The notes: generated from the letters alone by a model not told the origin. DNA of 64,000 bases from Actinomadura xylanilytica (GCF_030283145.1 NZ_JASNWE010000002.1:186001-250000), one strand, 5' to 3'; counted from the stretch's first letter, positions 48,991-58,632 are shown. Numbers and translations are program-made.

Positions 48991-51822
48991 GTGCTCTACG
49001 GGCGTGAACAGGAACAGGCTCACCTCACCGGCATGCTCAAGGACGCGCGCGACCGACGCCGCAGCAGCGTCCTTCTGCTGCGCGGGGAGGCCGGCATCGG
49101 CAAGTCCGCGCTGCTCGGCTGGTTCGCCGAGTCGGCCGAGGCGGTGGGCGACGGCGCGGCGACGCGGGTGCTGCGGCTCGCGGGCGTCGAGGCGGAGGCG
49201 TCCATGGCGTTCGCCGGGCTGAACCAGCTGCTGTGGCCGGTACGAGACCGCATCGACGCGCTCCCCGCTCCGCAGGCCGCCGCTCTGCGCGCGGCGCTCC
49301 GGCTGCCCGGTCCCGCCGAGGGCGACGCGGCGGACGTCGTGCAGGACCGGTTCACGACCGGGCTGGCGCTGCTGACCCTGCTGGCCGACCTCGCCGACGA
49401 CGCGGCCGTGCTGTGCCTGGTGGACGACGCTCAGTGGCTCGACACCGCGACGGCCGAGGCGCTCCTGTTCGCCGCCCGGCGGCTCGCCGCGGAGGGCGTG
49501 GTGATGGTGTTCGCCACCCGCGACGCGGCCCTCACCGCGACCGGGCTCCCCGAGGCGCAACTGAACCGGCTGGAGGACTGCCAGGCCCGATGGGTGCTGG
49601 CCGGGCTGGACCTGCCGCAGCCGATGCGCGACCGGATCGTCCGGGAGGCGGCGGGCAACCCCCTCGCGCTGCTGGAGTTCGGGGCCGGACGCCCGGGAAC
49701 GCCGGACGGCTCGACGCCGCTCCCGGTCCCCGACCGAGTGGTGGCGGGCTTCCAGAGCCGGATCGGCGCGCTGCCCGAGAGCACCCGGCTGATGCTGCTG
49801 ATCCTCGCCGCGGAGGGACGCGGGCACATGCCGAGCCTGCTCGGCGCCGCGCGCGCGTTCGGGGTCGGCCTCGCGGATCTGGAGGAGGCCGAGCGGGCCC
49901 GGCTGGTCGCCGTGACCGGCACGACGGCCGCGTTCCGCCATCCGCTGATCCGGGCCGCGTCCTACCAGGGTGCGGTCGCCGCGCGGCGGATCGCGGTGCA
50001 CGAGGCGCTGGCGGCGGCGGCCGAGGACCCCGACTGCCGGGCCCGGCACCGGGCGTCGTCCGCGCTGAGCGCGGACGAGGACGTCGCGGCCGAGCTCCAG
50101 CGGGCGGCCGAGCGGGCGCAGGACCGCACCGGGCACGGCGTCGCAGCGGCGCTGTTCCGCCAGGCCGCCGAGCTGACCCCGGGTCGGCACGCCCGCACCG
50201 AACGGCTGGCCGCGGCGGCCAGGGCGACGCTCCAGGCCGGCCAGCCCGCCGAGGCGGACGAGCTGGCCGTCCGGGCGGCGGAGCTCACCACGGATCCGGC
50301 CGAGCACGCGCGGCTCGGCCTGGTCCGCGCCGCCGTCGAGTTCGAGCGGGGCGATCCGCGGGCCGCGGCGCGCACGCTGGTCGAGCACGCCGCGGGGGCC
50401 GCGTCCGCCGATGCCCCCGGCCTGCTCCGCACGGCCGCGGCGTACGCGTGGACGGCCGGTGAGGCGCCCGCCGTCCTCCGGGCCGCCGAACTGCTGCGCG
50501 CGTCCGGACGGGACGATGAGACGGTCCAGGGCATGGCCCACCTGGTCGTGGGCGACTACGCGCACGGCCTCCCCCTCCTGGCCGGGCAGGTCGCCAAGGC
50601 GCGCAAGGCACTGCGCAGCTCGTCGGCGCTGTCCGGCGGTGCATGGTCGGGCGGCGAAGTGTCCAGTGGCGTCTGGCCGGCCGGCGACCGGATTCTCGCC
50701 GCGCGGGTAGGGCTCGTCCTAGGCGACGACGAGGCGGCACTGGAGCTGGCCTCCGCCGAGGCCGTGCGCTGCCGCGCACAGGGACTGGTCGCGGCACTCC
50801 CGGACGTCCTACAGGCGCAGGCTCAGGCGCAGATCGCCGTCGGGCTGCACCAGGACGCGGAGGCCGCAGCGGCCGAGGCGATCGCGCTGGCGTGCGACAC
50901 CGGCTTCGCGTGGCGCCAGGGGCAGCTCGGCACCGTCCTGGCGCGTATCGCCGCGATCGAGGGCGACGAGAACCGGCTTCAGGAGCTGACGGCCGCGACG
51001 GGCACAGCATGCGCGGCCGGAGCGGCCAGCGGCGGCACGAGCACGGGCGCGCGCGTGAGCGGCGCCGAGGGGCCGTCATGGCGATGGGACGCGGCGAGCG
51101 CACGGGGACTGCTCGACCTTGGGCACGGCCGCTACGACGAGGCGTTGCGCCGGTTCGATGAGGCCGGGCAGCGGCCCCAGTGGTACACCGCGAGCGCCAT
51201 GCTGTCGTCCGCCGACCATGTAGAGGCAGCCGTACGCGCGGGGCACCCTGAAGAGGCCCGTCCTGTACTGGAGCGGCTCCGGAAGTGGGCGCAGGCGGGT
51301 CGGCAGCCGTGGGCGCTCGCTGTGGTGCTGCGCTGCGAGGCGCTGCTCAGCGACGAAGAGGAACCGTACGCGGCGGCTGTACGGCAGCACGAGCAGGCGA
51401 TGCGTCCGTTCGAGCGGGCCCGTACCGAACTGCTGTACGGCGAGTGGCTCCGCCGCGCCCGCCGCCGTTCGGACGCGCGCGTCCCGCTGCGTTCGGCAGT
51501 GGAGGTCTTCGAGCGGTTGCGCGCGGCGCCGTGGGCCGAACGGGCCCGTGCGGAGCTGCGCGCGACGGGCGGGACCGGCACCGCCGCCGAGGCGACCGCG
51601 TCCAGCATGCTCGACCGGCTCACGCCGCAGGAGCGCCAGGTGGTCCGGCTGGCCTCCGAGGGAAGCAGCAGCCGGGAGATCGCCGCACACCTGTTCCTCA
51701 GCCCCCGGACGGTGGAGTACCACCTCTACAAGGCGTATCCGAAGCTCGGGATCTCGTCCCGTCGTGAACTGCCGCGCCTCCGTGCGACAGTGGCGGGCGA
51801 TGACCTCCTCCGAACGCGCTGA
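48991..51822 (+). CDS. LuxR-family ATP-binding regulator (LAL)
   Basis: A 943-residue regulator. AAA/NB-ARC-like domain at the N-terminus (LYGREQEQAHLTGMLKDARD, Walker A GEAGIGKS at about residues 32-39, Walker B LCLVDDAQWLD at about 139-149). A long helical TPR-like middle and a C-terminal LuxR HTH (LTPQERQVVRLASEGSSSRE, then TVEYHLYKAYPKLGI). LALs activate metabolic or antibiotic genes after binding ATP and a ligand. GTG start. Probably controls the divergent ene-reductase and perhaps the downstream glycohydrolase, whose start overlaps its end. Confidence 0.92.
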   Translation: MLYGREQEQAHLTGMLKDARDRRRSSVLLLRGEAGIGKSALLGWFAESAEAVGDGAATRVLRLAGVEAEASMAFAGLNQLLWPVRDRIDALPAPQAAALRAALRLPGPAEGDAADVVQDRFTTGLALLTLLADLADDAAVLCLVDDAQWLDTATAEALLFAARRLAAEGVVMVFATRDAALTATGLPEAQLNRLEDCQARWVLAGLDLPQPMRDRIVREAAGNPLALLEFGAGRPGTPDGSTPLPVPDRVVAGFQSRIGALPESTRLMLLILAAEGRGHMPSLLGAARAFGVGLADLEEAERARLVAVTGTTAAFRHPLIRAASYQGAVAARRIAVHEALAAAAEDPDCRARHRASSALSADEDVAAELQRAAERAQDRTGHGVAAALFRQAAELTPGRHARTERLAAAARATLQAGQPAEADELAVRAAELTTDPAEHARLGLVRAAVEFERGDPRAAARTLVEHAAGAASADAPGLLRTAAAYAWTAGEAPAVLRAAELLRASGRDDETVQGMAHLVVGDYAHGLPLLAGQVAKARKALRSSSALSGGAWSGGEVSSGVWPAGDRILAARVGLVLGDDEAALELASAEAVRCRAQGLVAALPDVLQAQAQAQIAVGLHQDAEAAAAEAIALACDTGFAWRQGQLGTVLARIAAIEGDENRLQELTAATGTACAAGAASGGTSTGARVSGAEGPSWRWDAASARGLLDLGHGRYDEALRRFDEAGQRPQWYTASAMLSSADHVEAAVRAGHPEEARPVLERLRKWAQAGRQPWALAVVLRCEALLSDEEEPYAAAVRQHEQAMRPFERARTELLYGEWLRRARRRSDARVPLRSAVEVFERLRAAPWAERARAELRATGGTGTAAEATASSMLDRLTPQERQVVRLASEGSSSREIAAHLFLSPRTVEYHLYKAYPKLGISSRRELPRLRATVAGDDLLRTR

Positions 51823-52699
51823 ACGCGCGCACGCCTCACTGCTCGGCCTGGCGCTCGGGGACGCGCTCGGCTCCCAGTTCTTCGTCCCCGCCAACCGCTC
51901 CGCCTTCGACGCCCGGACACTGCCGCCAGGGCCGTGGCAGTGGACCGATGACACCGAGATGGCCGCCTCGGTGTTCCTCGTGCTGACCCGCTATGGGACG
52001 GTCGACCAGGAGGCCCTGGCGACGAGCTTCGCCGAGCGGCACGACTTCGATCGCGGCTACGGGCCTGGGACGGGCCGGCTGCTTCGGCTCGTCCGGGAGG
52101 GCGGCGACTGGCGGACGCTCGCGCGCGAGTCGTTCGACGGTCAAGGCTCCTGGGGGAACGGTGCCGCGATGCGCGTCGCCCCACTCGGCGCCTGGTACGC
52201 GGACGACCCTGCCGACGCCGCCCGGCAGGCCGCGCTGTCAGCCGAGGTGACGCACCCGCATCCGGAGGCGATAGCGGGCACGGTCGCCGTGGCCGTCGCC
52301 GCCGCCATCGCCGCCGCTTCGTCCACAGCTTCGTCCCCTGCCCCGGGGCCGTTCCTGGATGAGGTGCTAGGGCACGTCCCTGTGGGGAAGGTGCGCGACG
52401 GCATCGCCGAGGCACGCCGTCTACTGACGATCGGCGATCCCTCCACGGCCGCCGCGGTGCTTGGCAATGGGCGGCAGGTCGCCGCGCATGACACGGTGCC
52501 GTTCACGATGTGGGCGGCGGCGCGCAACCTCGGCGACTACGAGAGGGCCTTCTGGACGACCGCCGCCGCAGGGGGCGACATCGACACGACCTGCGCGATC
52601 GTGGGCGGCATCGTCGGCGCCACCGCCGGCCTCCCGTCCCGGTGGACGCGCGACTGCGAACCGCTGCCCGCCTGGTGCAGTCCGCTCTCGGGCCCCTAA
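51800..52699 (+). CDS. ADP-ribosylglycohydrolase
   Basis: A 299-residue enzyme of the DraG/ARH family that removes ADP-ribose from proteins or other acceptors. Metal-binding motifs: WTDDTEMAASVF (about residues 48-59) and GGDIDTTCAIVGGIVGATAG near the C-terminus (Asp-Ile-Asp-Thr). LLGLALGDALGSQF opens the family fold. ATG 51800 lies 23 bases inside the LAL 3' end. No ADP-ribosyltransferase is nearby, so the substrate is unknown. Confidence 0.92.
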   Translation: MTSSERAERAHASLLGLALGDALGSQFFVPANRSAFDARTLPPGPWQWTDDTEMAASVFLVLTRYGTVDQEALATSFAERHDFDRGYGPGTGRLLRLVREGGDWRTLARESFDGQGSWGNGAAMRVAPLGAWYADDPADAARQAALSAEVTHPHPEAIAGTVAVAVAAAIAAASSTASSPAPGPFLDEVLGHVPVGKVRDGIAEARRLLTIGDPSTAAAVLGNGRQVAAHDTVPFTMWAAARNLGDYERAFWTTAAAGGDIDTTCAIVGGIVGATAGLPSRWTRDCEPLPAWCSPLSGP

Positions 52700-52751
52700 G
52701 CCGCATCGCCGCGTGACCATGTCCGCCTTAGCGGCGTCCGCTCCAGCGGCG

Positions 52752-53864
52752 TCAGCGCACCGGCGGCCGGGCCTGCTGGCTGCTTCTGGTCACCGGGGTG
52801 TCGGGCACCGCTGCGGGCAGGGTGGTGAGGTCCGGTTGCAGCAGGATCAGGGTCAGGTCGTCGCCCGTCGGGTCGCCGGCATGCTGGTAGAGCAGGTCGA
52901 GGAGCTGCTCGAGCCCCTCCTCCAGGTCCGGAGCGGCCAGAGCGGCCCTGACCTGTTCGCGGCACAGGGGGAAGGACGTGCCGTCGGCGTCGCGGGCGTC
53001 GGTGAGGCCGTCGGTGTAGAGCAGCAGCCGCTGGTTGCGCCGCAGCCGCACCCGGTGCAGCCGCGGGTCGGGCGACAGCCCCAGCGGCGGGGACGGCTCG
53101 GGCGACTCCATCAGCTCCAGCACCCGTCCCACCCGCACGGGCGGAGGGTGCCCGCAGTTGACCAGGCGCACCTCGCCGGGGACGAAGTCGGCCAGCAGCA
53201 GGGTGACGAAGTCCTCCGGGCCGAGCTCGGGCTTGATGCGGCCGTCGATGGCGTGCGCGAGGCGGACCAGGTCGGGCTCGGCGGCCGCGGTCTGCCGGAA
53301 CGCCGACAGCACCGCCGCAGCGAGCTGCACCGCGTCAAGCCCGTGCCCCTTAACGTCGCCGAGGACCAGCCGGGCCCCAGCGGACGTGACGACGGCGTCG
53401 TGCAGGTCGCCCCCGACCAGCGCGTGGTCGGACGCCGACCGGCTGCGCATCGCCAGGCGGGTGTCGCCGAGCCGGGACGGCAGCGGGTGGACGATGGCGC
53501 GCTGGGCGAGCTCGGCGATGTGGGTCATCCGGGCCAGGGACCCGGCGGCGCGGGAGCGGGAGCGGGCGATCAGCGCCGACCACACCCCGCCGATCGCCAC
53601 GCCCAGCACCTGCGCGGCGTGATCGAGGTCGAGCAGCGGCCAGGTGCCGCGCAGCCCGGGGAGCGCGACCGCGAGCGTGATCGCCACGGTGGCGATCACG
53701 GTGGTAGCGCGTGCGGTCAGCCGCACGGCGGCCAGCAGCGGCCCGACCAGCAGCAGTCCGACCGGGGAGGCCGCGGCGGAGGCGGCGTCGGCCAGCGCGA
53801 TGGCCGCCTCGACCGTGACCACCATCAGTGACCAGGCGTGGGGCCGGCCTCGGCGTGAGAGCAC
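52752..53864 (-). CDS. Membrane PP2C/SpoIIE-type serine phosphatase
   Basis: A 370-residue protein: four or so N-terminal transmembrane helices (residues about 12-92), a short linker, and a SpoIIE-like PP2C domain (about 140-345) with GGDLHDAVVTSAGARLVLGD (metal Asp), VKGHGLDAVQLAAAVLSAFR, LVNCGHPPPV, LLLYTDGLTDARDADG, and GDDLTLILL (final metal Asp). These phosphatases usually act on anti-sigma antagonists in Streptomyces-type partner-switch cascades. Alone here; no STAS or anti-sigma gene adjacent. Confidence 0.9.
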   Translation of the reverse strand: MLSRRGRPHAWSLMVVTVEAAIALADAASAAASPVGLLLVGPLLAAVRLTARATTVIATVAITLAVALPGLRGTWPLLDLDHAAQVLGVAIGGVWSALIARSRSRAAGSLARMTHIAELAQRAIVHPLPSRLGDTRLAMRSRSASDHALVGGDLHDAVVTSAGARLVLGDVKGHGLDAVQLAAAVLSAFRQTAAAEPDLVRLAHAIDGRIKPELGPEDFVTLLLADFVPGEVRLVNCGHPPPVRVGRVLELMESPEPSPPLGLSPDPRLHRVRLRRNQRLLLYTDGLTDARDADGTSFPLCREQVRAALAAPDLEEGLEQLLDLLYQHAGDPTGDDLTLILLQPDLTTLPAAVPDTPVTRSSQQARPPVR

Positions 53865-54005
53865 CCGACCGCCTCCATGACGAGGATTTCCCTGGGATGT
53901 ACTTCGTGTGAGTAGTCACTTTCTCACTATTGGTGACGCGTCGCGGAGAGATCGGGCAAGCTGCGGTCACGACGGATGGCGGGGTCGAGCCGGACGGTGA
54001 CGATC

Positions 54006-54214
54006 ATGACGATCGGTGAACGGCGGTGGGGAAACCTGCCCGCGGAACTGACGAGCCTGGTCGGACAGGGGCCGGAGCTGGCCCAACTGCGCCGCTCGTG
54101 CGCGCGGTCGCGGGCCGCGGCGCCCTCGGCGAGCCCGCGTTCCAGGCCGCCTTCCACGCCGGCTACGGCACCGGCGTCACCTACGCCCTCAGCGGCCCGG
54201 ACGGCGCGCCCTAA
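54006..54214 (+). pseudogene. Collapsed LuxR/AfsR-like ATPase gene (N- and C-terminal ends joined by deletion)
   Basis: The first 30 codons read GNLPAELTSLVGQGPELAQL, the typical start of NB-ARC regulators. After a frameshift near 54100 the other frame reads GALGEPAFQAAFHAGYGTGV, a typical C-terminus of the same class. The ~2 kb between is missing. An internal deletion leaving both ends is the simplest explanation. It ends against the dienelactone hydrolase stop. Confidence 0.6.
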
Positions 54215-54927
54215 CGTCCGGACGTGGGCAGCTTCTCGGCGAGGTAGGTCTCGGTCAGCGCCCAGGCCCGCTCGGCCGGTCCAGGCTGGTAGAACATCGG
54301 GGCCGTGCGGTTGTGGAAGGCGTGCCCGCCGTCCTCCTGGACGTGGATCTCGAAGCCGGGCCGTCCGTCCACCGCGCGCTCGACCTCGGCGACCTGCCCG
54401 CGCTCGATGAACGGGTCGGAGCCGCCGAAGTGGAACTGGACCGGGCCTCTGATCCGGTCGAGCAGGTCCAGTCGGCCCGGCACGCCCGAGCCGTAGAACG
54501 ACACCGTCGCGTCCAGCCTCGTCCGGGCGGCGAGGAGGTAGGCCAACGTGCCGCCGAAGCAGAAGCCCAGCGCGCCGGTGCCGCCGGAGACCTCGGGCAG
54601 ATCGCGCAGGCGCGCGAGGGACGCCACCAGGTCGTCGACGCCCTTCGCCTCGTCGAAGCGCGACGAGATCCGCATCGACTGCCGCACCGTCTCCTCGGTG
54701 GCCTCGACGGCCCAGCCCGGCCGGATGCGCCAGAACATGTCGGGCGCCGCCACCACGTACCCGAGCGCGGCCAGGTCGGCGGCGACCTCCCGCAGGTACT
54801 CGCCGACCCCGAAGATCTCCTGGATCAGTAGCAGGCCGGGGCCGGTTCCGGACGCGGGCGTCCGGACGTGCAGCGCGAACCCGCCGTCGTCGACGGTCAC
54901 GGTCTCGGTTCGGGTCGGCATCGTCAT
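54211..54927 (-). CDS. Dienelactone hydrolase-family alpha/beta hydrolase
   Basis: A 238-residue hydrolase. Nucleophile elbow GFCFGGTLAY with Cys as nucleophile (about residue 119), oxyanion and Glu in GLLLIQEIFGVGEYLREVAA, Asp in FGGSDPFI and His in GGHAFHN: a Cys-Asp-His triad as in dienelactone hydrolases of the chlorocatechol pathway. Substrate not predictable. The start overlaps the thioesterase stop (ATGA), so the two genes are cotranscribed. Confidence 0.92.
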   Translation of the reverse strand: MTMPTRTETVTVDDGGFALHVRTPASGTGPGLLLIQEIFGVGEYLREVAADLAALGYVVAAPDMFWRIRPGWAVEATEETVRQSMRISSRFDEAKGVDDLVASLARLRDLPEVSGGTGALGFCFGGTLAYLLAARTRLDATVSFYGSGVPGRLDLLDRIRGPVQFHFGGSDPFIERGQVAEVERAVDGRPGFEIHVQEDGGHAFHNRTAPMFYQPGPAERAWALTETYLAEKLPTSGR

Positions 54928-55352
54928 CCCATGAGCGCGTAGACGGCGGTGGCGCGGGCGGCCGGCTCGGACCGCCCGTCGGCGGTCATCGTGACGTCCG
55001 CGAACGCCAACGTCCGGCCGAGCTTGGTGATCCGCACCGCGACCAGCACGTCCACGCCGACGACCGGACGCTGGAACGAGGTGCTGAGCTGCACCGTCGT
55101 CATCGGCACGTACCCACCCTTGGCCGCCGCCACCGCGACCACCGTCGCGGTGTCGGCCGCCGCCATCAGCGCCTGCCCGGACAGGCCGCCGCCCTCGCGG
55201 GCCAGCCGGTCCGACCACGGCAGCCGCAGGGTCGCGCCCCCGTCCCCCACCTCCTCGACCGTCAGGCCGAGCTCCAGCACCCAGGGCGCGACGTTGTCGC
55301 GCAGGATCTTCTCGCCGTCCGCGGGCTTCACCGTCACCCCGCCATGATGCAC
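54924..55352 (-). CDS. PaaI-family (hotdog) thioesterase
   Basis: A 142-residue hotdog-fold protein. The central helix segment GGLSGQALMAAADTATVVAV and the strand VPMTTVQLSTSFQRPVVGVD match PaaI-type acyl-CoA thioesterases. In the helix the usual G-x-x-x-x-L-x-D pattern holds, with Asp as catalytic residue. GTG 55350-55352 is the longest start; an in-frame GTG ten bases on has a better site. Divergent from the P450 gene with only 9 bases between starts, so promoters must overlap coding sequence. Confidence 0.85.
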   Translation of the reverse strand: MHHGGVTVKPADGEKILRDNVAPWVLELGLTVEEVGDGGATLRLPWSDRLAREGGGLSGQALMAAADTATVVAVAAAKGGYVPMTTVQLSTSFQRPVVGVDVLVAVRITKLGRTLAFADVTMTADGRSEPAARATAVYALMG

Positions 55353-55361
55353 GCTGGAGCC

Positions 55362-56675
55362 ATGCTTGAGGAGATCTTCCTGCCCGGCACCTATGCCGCC
55401 GGCGTGCCGTACGCGACGTTCCGGCGGCTGCGCGCCGAGACCCCGGTGGCGTGGGTGCCCGAGCCCGCCGTCGGGCCGTGGCCCGCCGGCACCGGCTACT
55501 GGGCGGTGTTCCGGCACGCCGACGTCCGGCACGTGCTGCGCTCGCCGGAACTGTTCTCCTCCCACCTCGGCGCGACGCAGATCCGCGACCCCGACACGCC
55601 CGAGGACCTGGAGTTCGTCCAGGCGATGATGCTCAACCAGGACCCGCCGGGCCACTCCCGGCTGCGCCGCATCGTCGCCGCCGCGTTCACCCCCCGCGCC
55701 GTCCGCGCGCTGGAGGCGGCCATCGACGACCGGGCCCGCGGCCTGGTCGCGTCCGCCCTGGACGCCGGCGAGGCCGACTTCGTCGAGGTGGCCGCCGACC
55801 TGCCGGTCTGGACGCTCGCGCACATCATGGGCGTGCCGGCCGCCGACCGGCGGCTGCTGTACGACTGGGCGTCCCGCGTCATCGGCTACCAGGACGCCGA
55901 GTACGCCGGGCTGTCCACCGCCGACACCGCCTCGATGAGCCCGATGGCGCGCGAGGCCGCGGCCCGCCGCCCCGCCACGCTGCGCCATCCGGACGGACGG
56001 CCGATGAACCCGCGCTCGTACCCGGCGCTGCTCGACATGTTCGCCTACGCGCACGCGCTCGCCGAGGCGAAGAGCCGCGAGCCGGGCGAGGACGTGATGT
56101 CGCGGATGCTCGTGGGCGGCCTCAGCCGCGACGAGTTCGAGAACATGTTCTTCCTCCTCGCCGTCGCGGGGAACGAGACGCTGCGCAACGGCATCCCGGG
56201 CGGGCTGCTGAGCCTCCTGGACCACCCCGGCCAGCTCGCCCGCCTCCGCGCCGACCCCGCGCTGCTCGCGCCGGCGGTCGAGGAGATGCTCCGGTTCTGG
56301 CCCCCGGTGATGGACTTCCGCCGCACCGCCACCCGCGACCTCGAACTCGGCGGCCAAGAGATCGGGGCCGGCGACAAGGTCGTGGTCTACCACGCGTCGG
56401 CCAACCGCGACGAGACCGTGTTCACCGACCCCGACCGCTTCGACGTCACCCGCTCCCCGAACGACCATGTGAGCTTCGGATTCGGGCCGCACGTCTGCCT
56501 CGGCGCGCACCTGGCCCGCACCCAGATGCGCGCCGTGTTCCGCGAGCTGCTGCCGCTGGAGATCGAGCTCGCCGGGCCCCCCGACCGCCTGGCGTCCAAC
56601 TTCCAGAACGGCCTGAAGCACCTGCCGGTCCGGCTCCGGAGGACCGGTCAGCCGTCGCACGTCTCCCAGGAGTAG
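55362..56675 (+). CDS. Cytochrome P450
   Basis: A 437-residue P450. I-helix LLAVAGNETLRNGI (AGxET oxygen-activation motif, Asn in the variable place), K-helix EEMLRF, PERF-like DPDRFDVTR and heme loop FGFGPHVCLGAHLAR with axial Cys (about residue 383). The overall pattern (LNQDPPGHSRLRRIVAAAFT; ASANRDETVF) resembles steroid/fatty-acid P450s of actinobacteria (CYP124/125/142 region), suggesting lipid or sterol oxidation. ATG 55362 follows GGAG very closely; ATG 55344 is possible. No ferredoxin is adjacent. Convergent overlap of 28 bases with the next gene. Confidence 0.92.
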   Translation: MLEEIFLPGTYAAGVPYATFRRLRAETPVAWVPEPAVGPWPAGTGYWAVFRHADVRHVLRSPELFSSHLGATQIRDPDTPEDLEFVQAMMLNQDPPGHSRLRRIVAAAFTPRAVRALEAAIDDRARGLVASALDAGEADFVEVAADLPVWTLAHIMGVPAADRRLLYDWASRVIGYQDAEYAGLSTADTASMSPMAREAAARRPATLRHPDGRPMNPRSYPALLDMFAYAHALAEAKSREPGEDVMSRMLVGGLSRDEFENMFFLLAVAGNETLRNGIPGGLLSLLDHPGQLARLRADPALLAPAVEEMLRFWPPVMDFRRTATRDLELGGQEIGAGDKVVVYHASANRDETVFTDPDRFDVTRSPNDHVSFGFGPHVCLGAHLARTQMRAVFRELLPLEIELAGPPDRLASNFQNGLKHLPVRLRRTGQPSHVSQE

Positions 56676-57670
56676 GGGGAGGCCTGGCCCCTCCTGGAGC
56701 CCTGGGGGACGACGGAGATCGTCCCGTCCGGCCGGATCCCCGCCTCCAGCCTGCTGGTGACGATCTCGCACGAGACGGTGATCCGCTTCCGGGGCCCGTC
56801 CTCCCTGGCCCCGGTGGCGCGCAGCTCGACCGTCCCGCGCCTGCGGTCGGTGATCGACAGACCGGTGGTCCCGACGGCCACGACCGGATACTCCTTCACC
56901 TTCCAGGTGATGTCCTCGATGCCGAGGATGTAGCCGCCCGGCCGCCTGATGTTCTCCCCGACGCCGAACGTGCAGTCGGGCACTTCCACCTCGTTCTTCC
57001 CGACACACCCGTCCACATAGGCGTTCACCGCCTGCGACACCGCCCTCTCGCCGCGCGAGGTCAACTCGATCTCCGACGTGTCGGCTGCCGCGATCTCTCC
57101 CGGGAGGAGGAGATCGGACTCCTGCGCGACCGTGAACAGGTCCGGCCGGCCCTGGTAGTAGCGGTAGGCCCCCGGGAACAGCAGGTACTTCCCGTCCAGG
57201 CGATCGTCCGGGACCCGCACGCCGCCGATCTCCACGTACCAGAGCGCCGTCGACCCGAACTCGACCTCGGCGAACGGTTCCTTGATGCGGAGCCCGCCGT
57301 TCTCCTTAACCACCTCGATCTCGGTGCGCCCCCGCACCTTTCCCGAACCGAGCACGGCCGTCACTGTGACGGATTCGGCGCCCTCGTAAGCGGACGTCTC
57401 CTCAAGGCCGAGGATCTCCCAGTCGCCGCTCATCGCCGCGGCCTTCAGGAACGACGCCTCCTTCCCAGAGGGCCGCTTCTTCGCGATGCGCAGCGCCTCA
57501 CCGACCTTCCGCTCTTTGACGGCCGTCAGGTAGCTGCGGACCAGCTTCACCGAGTCCGGGCTCCGGTCCGTCCCCGGCACCAGGCCGCCCGCCACCAGAA
57601 CCAGCGTCCCGGCCAGGAAGACCACCGCCACCGATGACCACCGGCGCCGGTAAGCGTACTCGCCACTCAT
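56648..57670 (-). CDS. Membrane-anchored protein, unknown
   Basis: A 340-residue protein with an N-terminal transmembrane anchor (SSVAVVFLAGTLVLVAGGLV, about residues 12-31) and a large extracytoplasmic part with two Cys pairs (VDGCVGKNEVEVPDC; SCEIV...WETC) probably forming disulfides. Regions near VKLVRSYLTAVKERKVGEAL look like an NTF2-like or DUF4878-type start. Excellent GGAGGTGGGT site before ATG 57668-57670. Its 3' end overlaps the P450 end by 28 bases. Confidence 0.8.
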   Translation of the reverse strand: MSGEYAYRRRWSSVAVVFLAGTLVLVAGGLVPGTDRSPDSVKLVRSYLTAVKERKVGEALRIAKKRPSGKEASFLKAAAMSGDWEILGLEETSAYEGAESVTVTAVLGSGKVRGRTEIEVVKENGGLRIKEPFAEVEFGSTALWYVEIGGVRVPDDRLDGKYLLFPGAYRYYQGRPDLFTVAQESDLLLPGEIAAADTSEIELTSRGERAVSQAVNAYVDGCVGKNEVEVPDCTFGVGENIRRPGGYILGIEDITWKVKEYPVVAVGTTGLSITDRRRGTVELRATGAREDGPRKRITVSCEIVTSRLEAGIRPDGTISVVPQGSRRGQASPYSWETCDG

Positions 57671-57786
57671 ACCCACCTCCGTTCAGGTCGGATGAGCGCC
57701 CGCCCCGCCAAGATCGCCCCTGACCGCTTCCGGTCACACCGCCAACTCCCGCTGCTGCTGTCACGTCCAAAGGGCGGAGGTAGATC

Positions 57787-58632
57787 TTGACTGAGCGGCG
57801 ACTCCTGACCGGCCCCCTGGGCAACCGCGCGTCCCTCGCGGCGGCCCTGGTGTGCGCGGTGCTGATCGGCGTCCTCGCCTGGCCCAGCCAGATGGACGCG
57901 CCCCTCCCGGCCCCGCCCCCGCCCCGCGTCCGCCAGATCACCACCGCGAAGGACGACTCCGGTGACGACGGCCGCGCCAGGACCGTCGAGCACGGTTTCA
58001 CCGCCCTGGAAGACGCCGCCCGCGAGCACCTCGTCTCCTGGGGCGTCATCCTGGAGAACACCAGCCACCGGATGACCGCCAGGCTCATGGTGACCGTCAC
58101 GATCCTCGATCGCGCCGGAAAGCCCGTGCTCACCGAGCAGCTCGACGCCGACATCGAGCCGGGCAAGCGCTTCGGCCTGGGCGACACCGCCTACGTCAAG
58201 CGCCCCGGCGCCCGCACCATGAAGATCGAGCTGAGCCGCCCCGAGTGGTGGCCGACGACCAGCGCGGTCCCGCCCCTCGCACCCGTCACCGCCAGCCAGG
58301 TCAAGGGCCGGCTCCGCAAGTACGACGACGATCAGTTCTACCTGGTCTCCGGCCCGAAGGGCCCTCGCGCCGAGGTCCACCGGGAACGCCGCCTGGACCT
58401 CGACCTCACCTTCCGCGTCGACTCCGGCCACCGCACCACCCTCGACAACCCGTGGGCCATCGCGATCCTCCGCGACAGGTCCGGCCGCATCCTCGGCGCC
58501 ACCAAGCGCATCGACAGCGACCCCCAGGCCAAGTACCCGCCCGGCTGGTCCTTCCAGAAGATCCGCGCCAGAGGCGTCCCCGCCGCCACCGCCGTGGAAC
58601 GGACAGAGGTCTACCCCCAGTCCGTCCGCTAG
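57787..58632 (+). CDS. Membrane-anchored protein, unknown
   Basis: A 281-residue protein with a signal-anchor (ASLAAALVCAVLIGVLAWPS), a Pro-rich linker and a beta-rich outside part (SWGVILENTSHRMTARLMVT, then VTILDRAGKPVLTEQLDADI), reminiscent of FxLYD/DUF-type domains that sit on the cell surface. The TTG start has GGAGG 6-7 bases upstream. Divergent from the previous membrane protein with 116 bases between. The two may be functional partners (inference). Confidence 0.75.
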   Translation: MTERRLLTGPLGNRASLAAALVCAVLIGVLAWPSQMDAPLPAPPPPRVRQITTAKDDSGDDGRARTVEHGFTALEDAAREHLVSWGVILENTSHRMTARLMVTVTILDRAGKPVLTEQLDADIEPGKRFGLGDTAYVKRPGARTMKIELSRPEWWPTTSAVPPLAPVTASQVKGRLRKYDDDQFYLVSGPKGPRAEVHRERRLDLDLTFRVDSGHRTTLDNPWAIAILRDRSGRILGATKRIDSDPQAKYPPGWSFQKIRARGVPAATAVERTEVYPQSVR

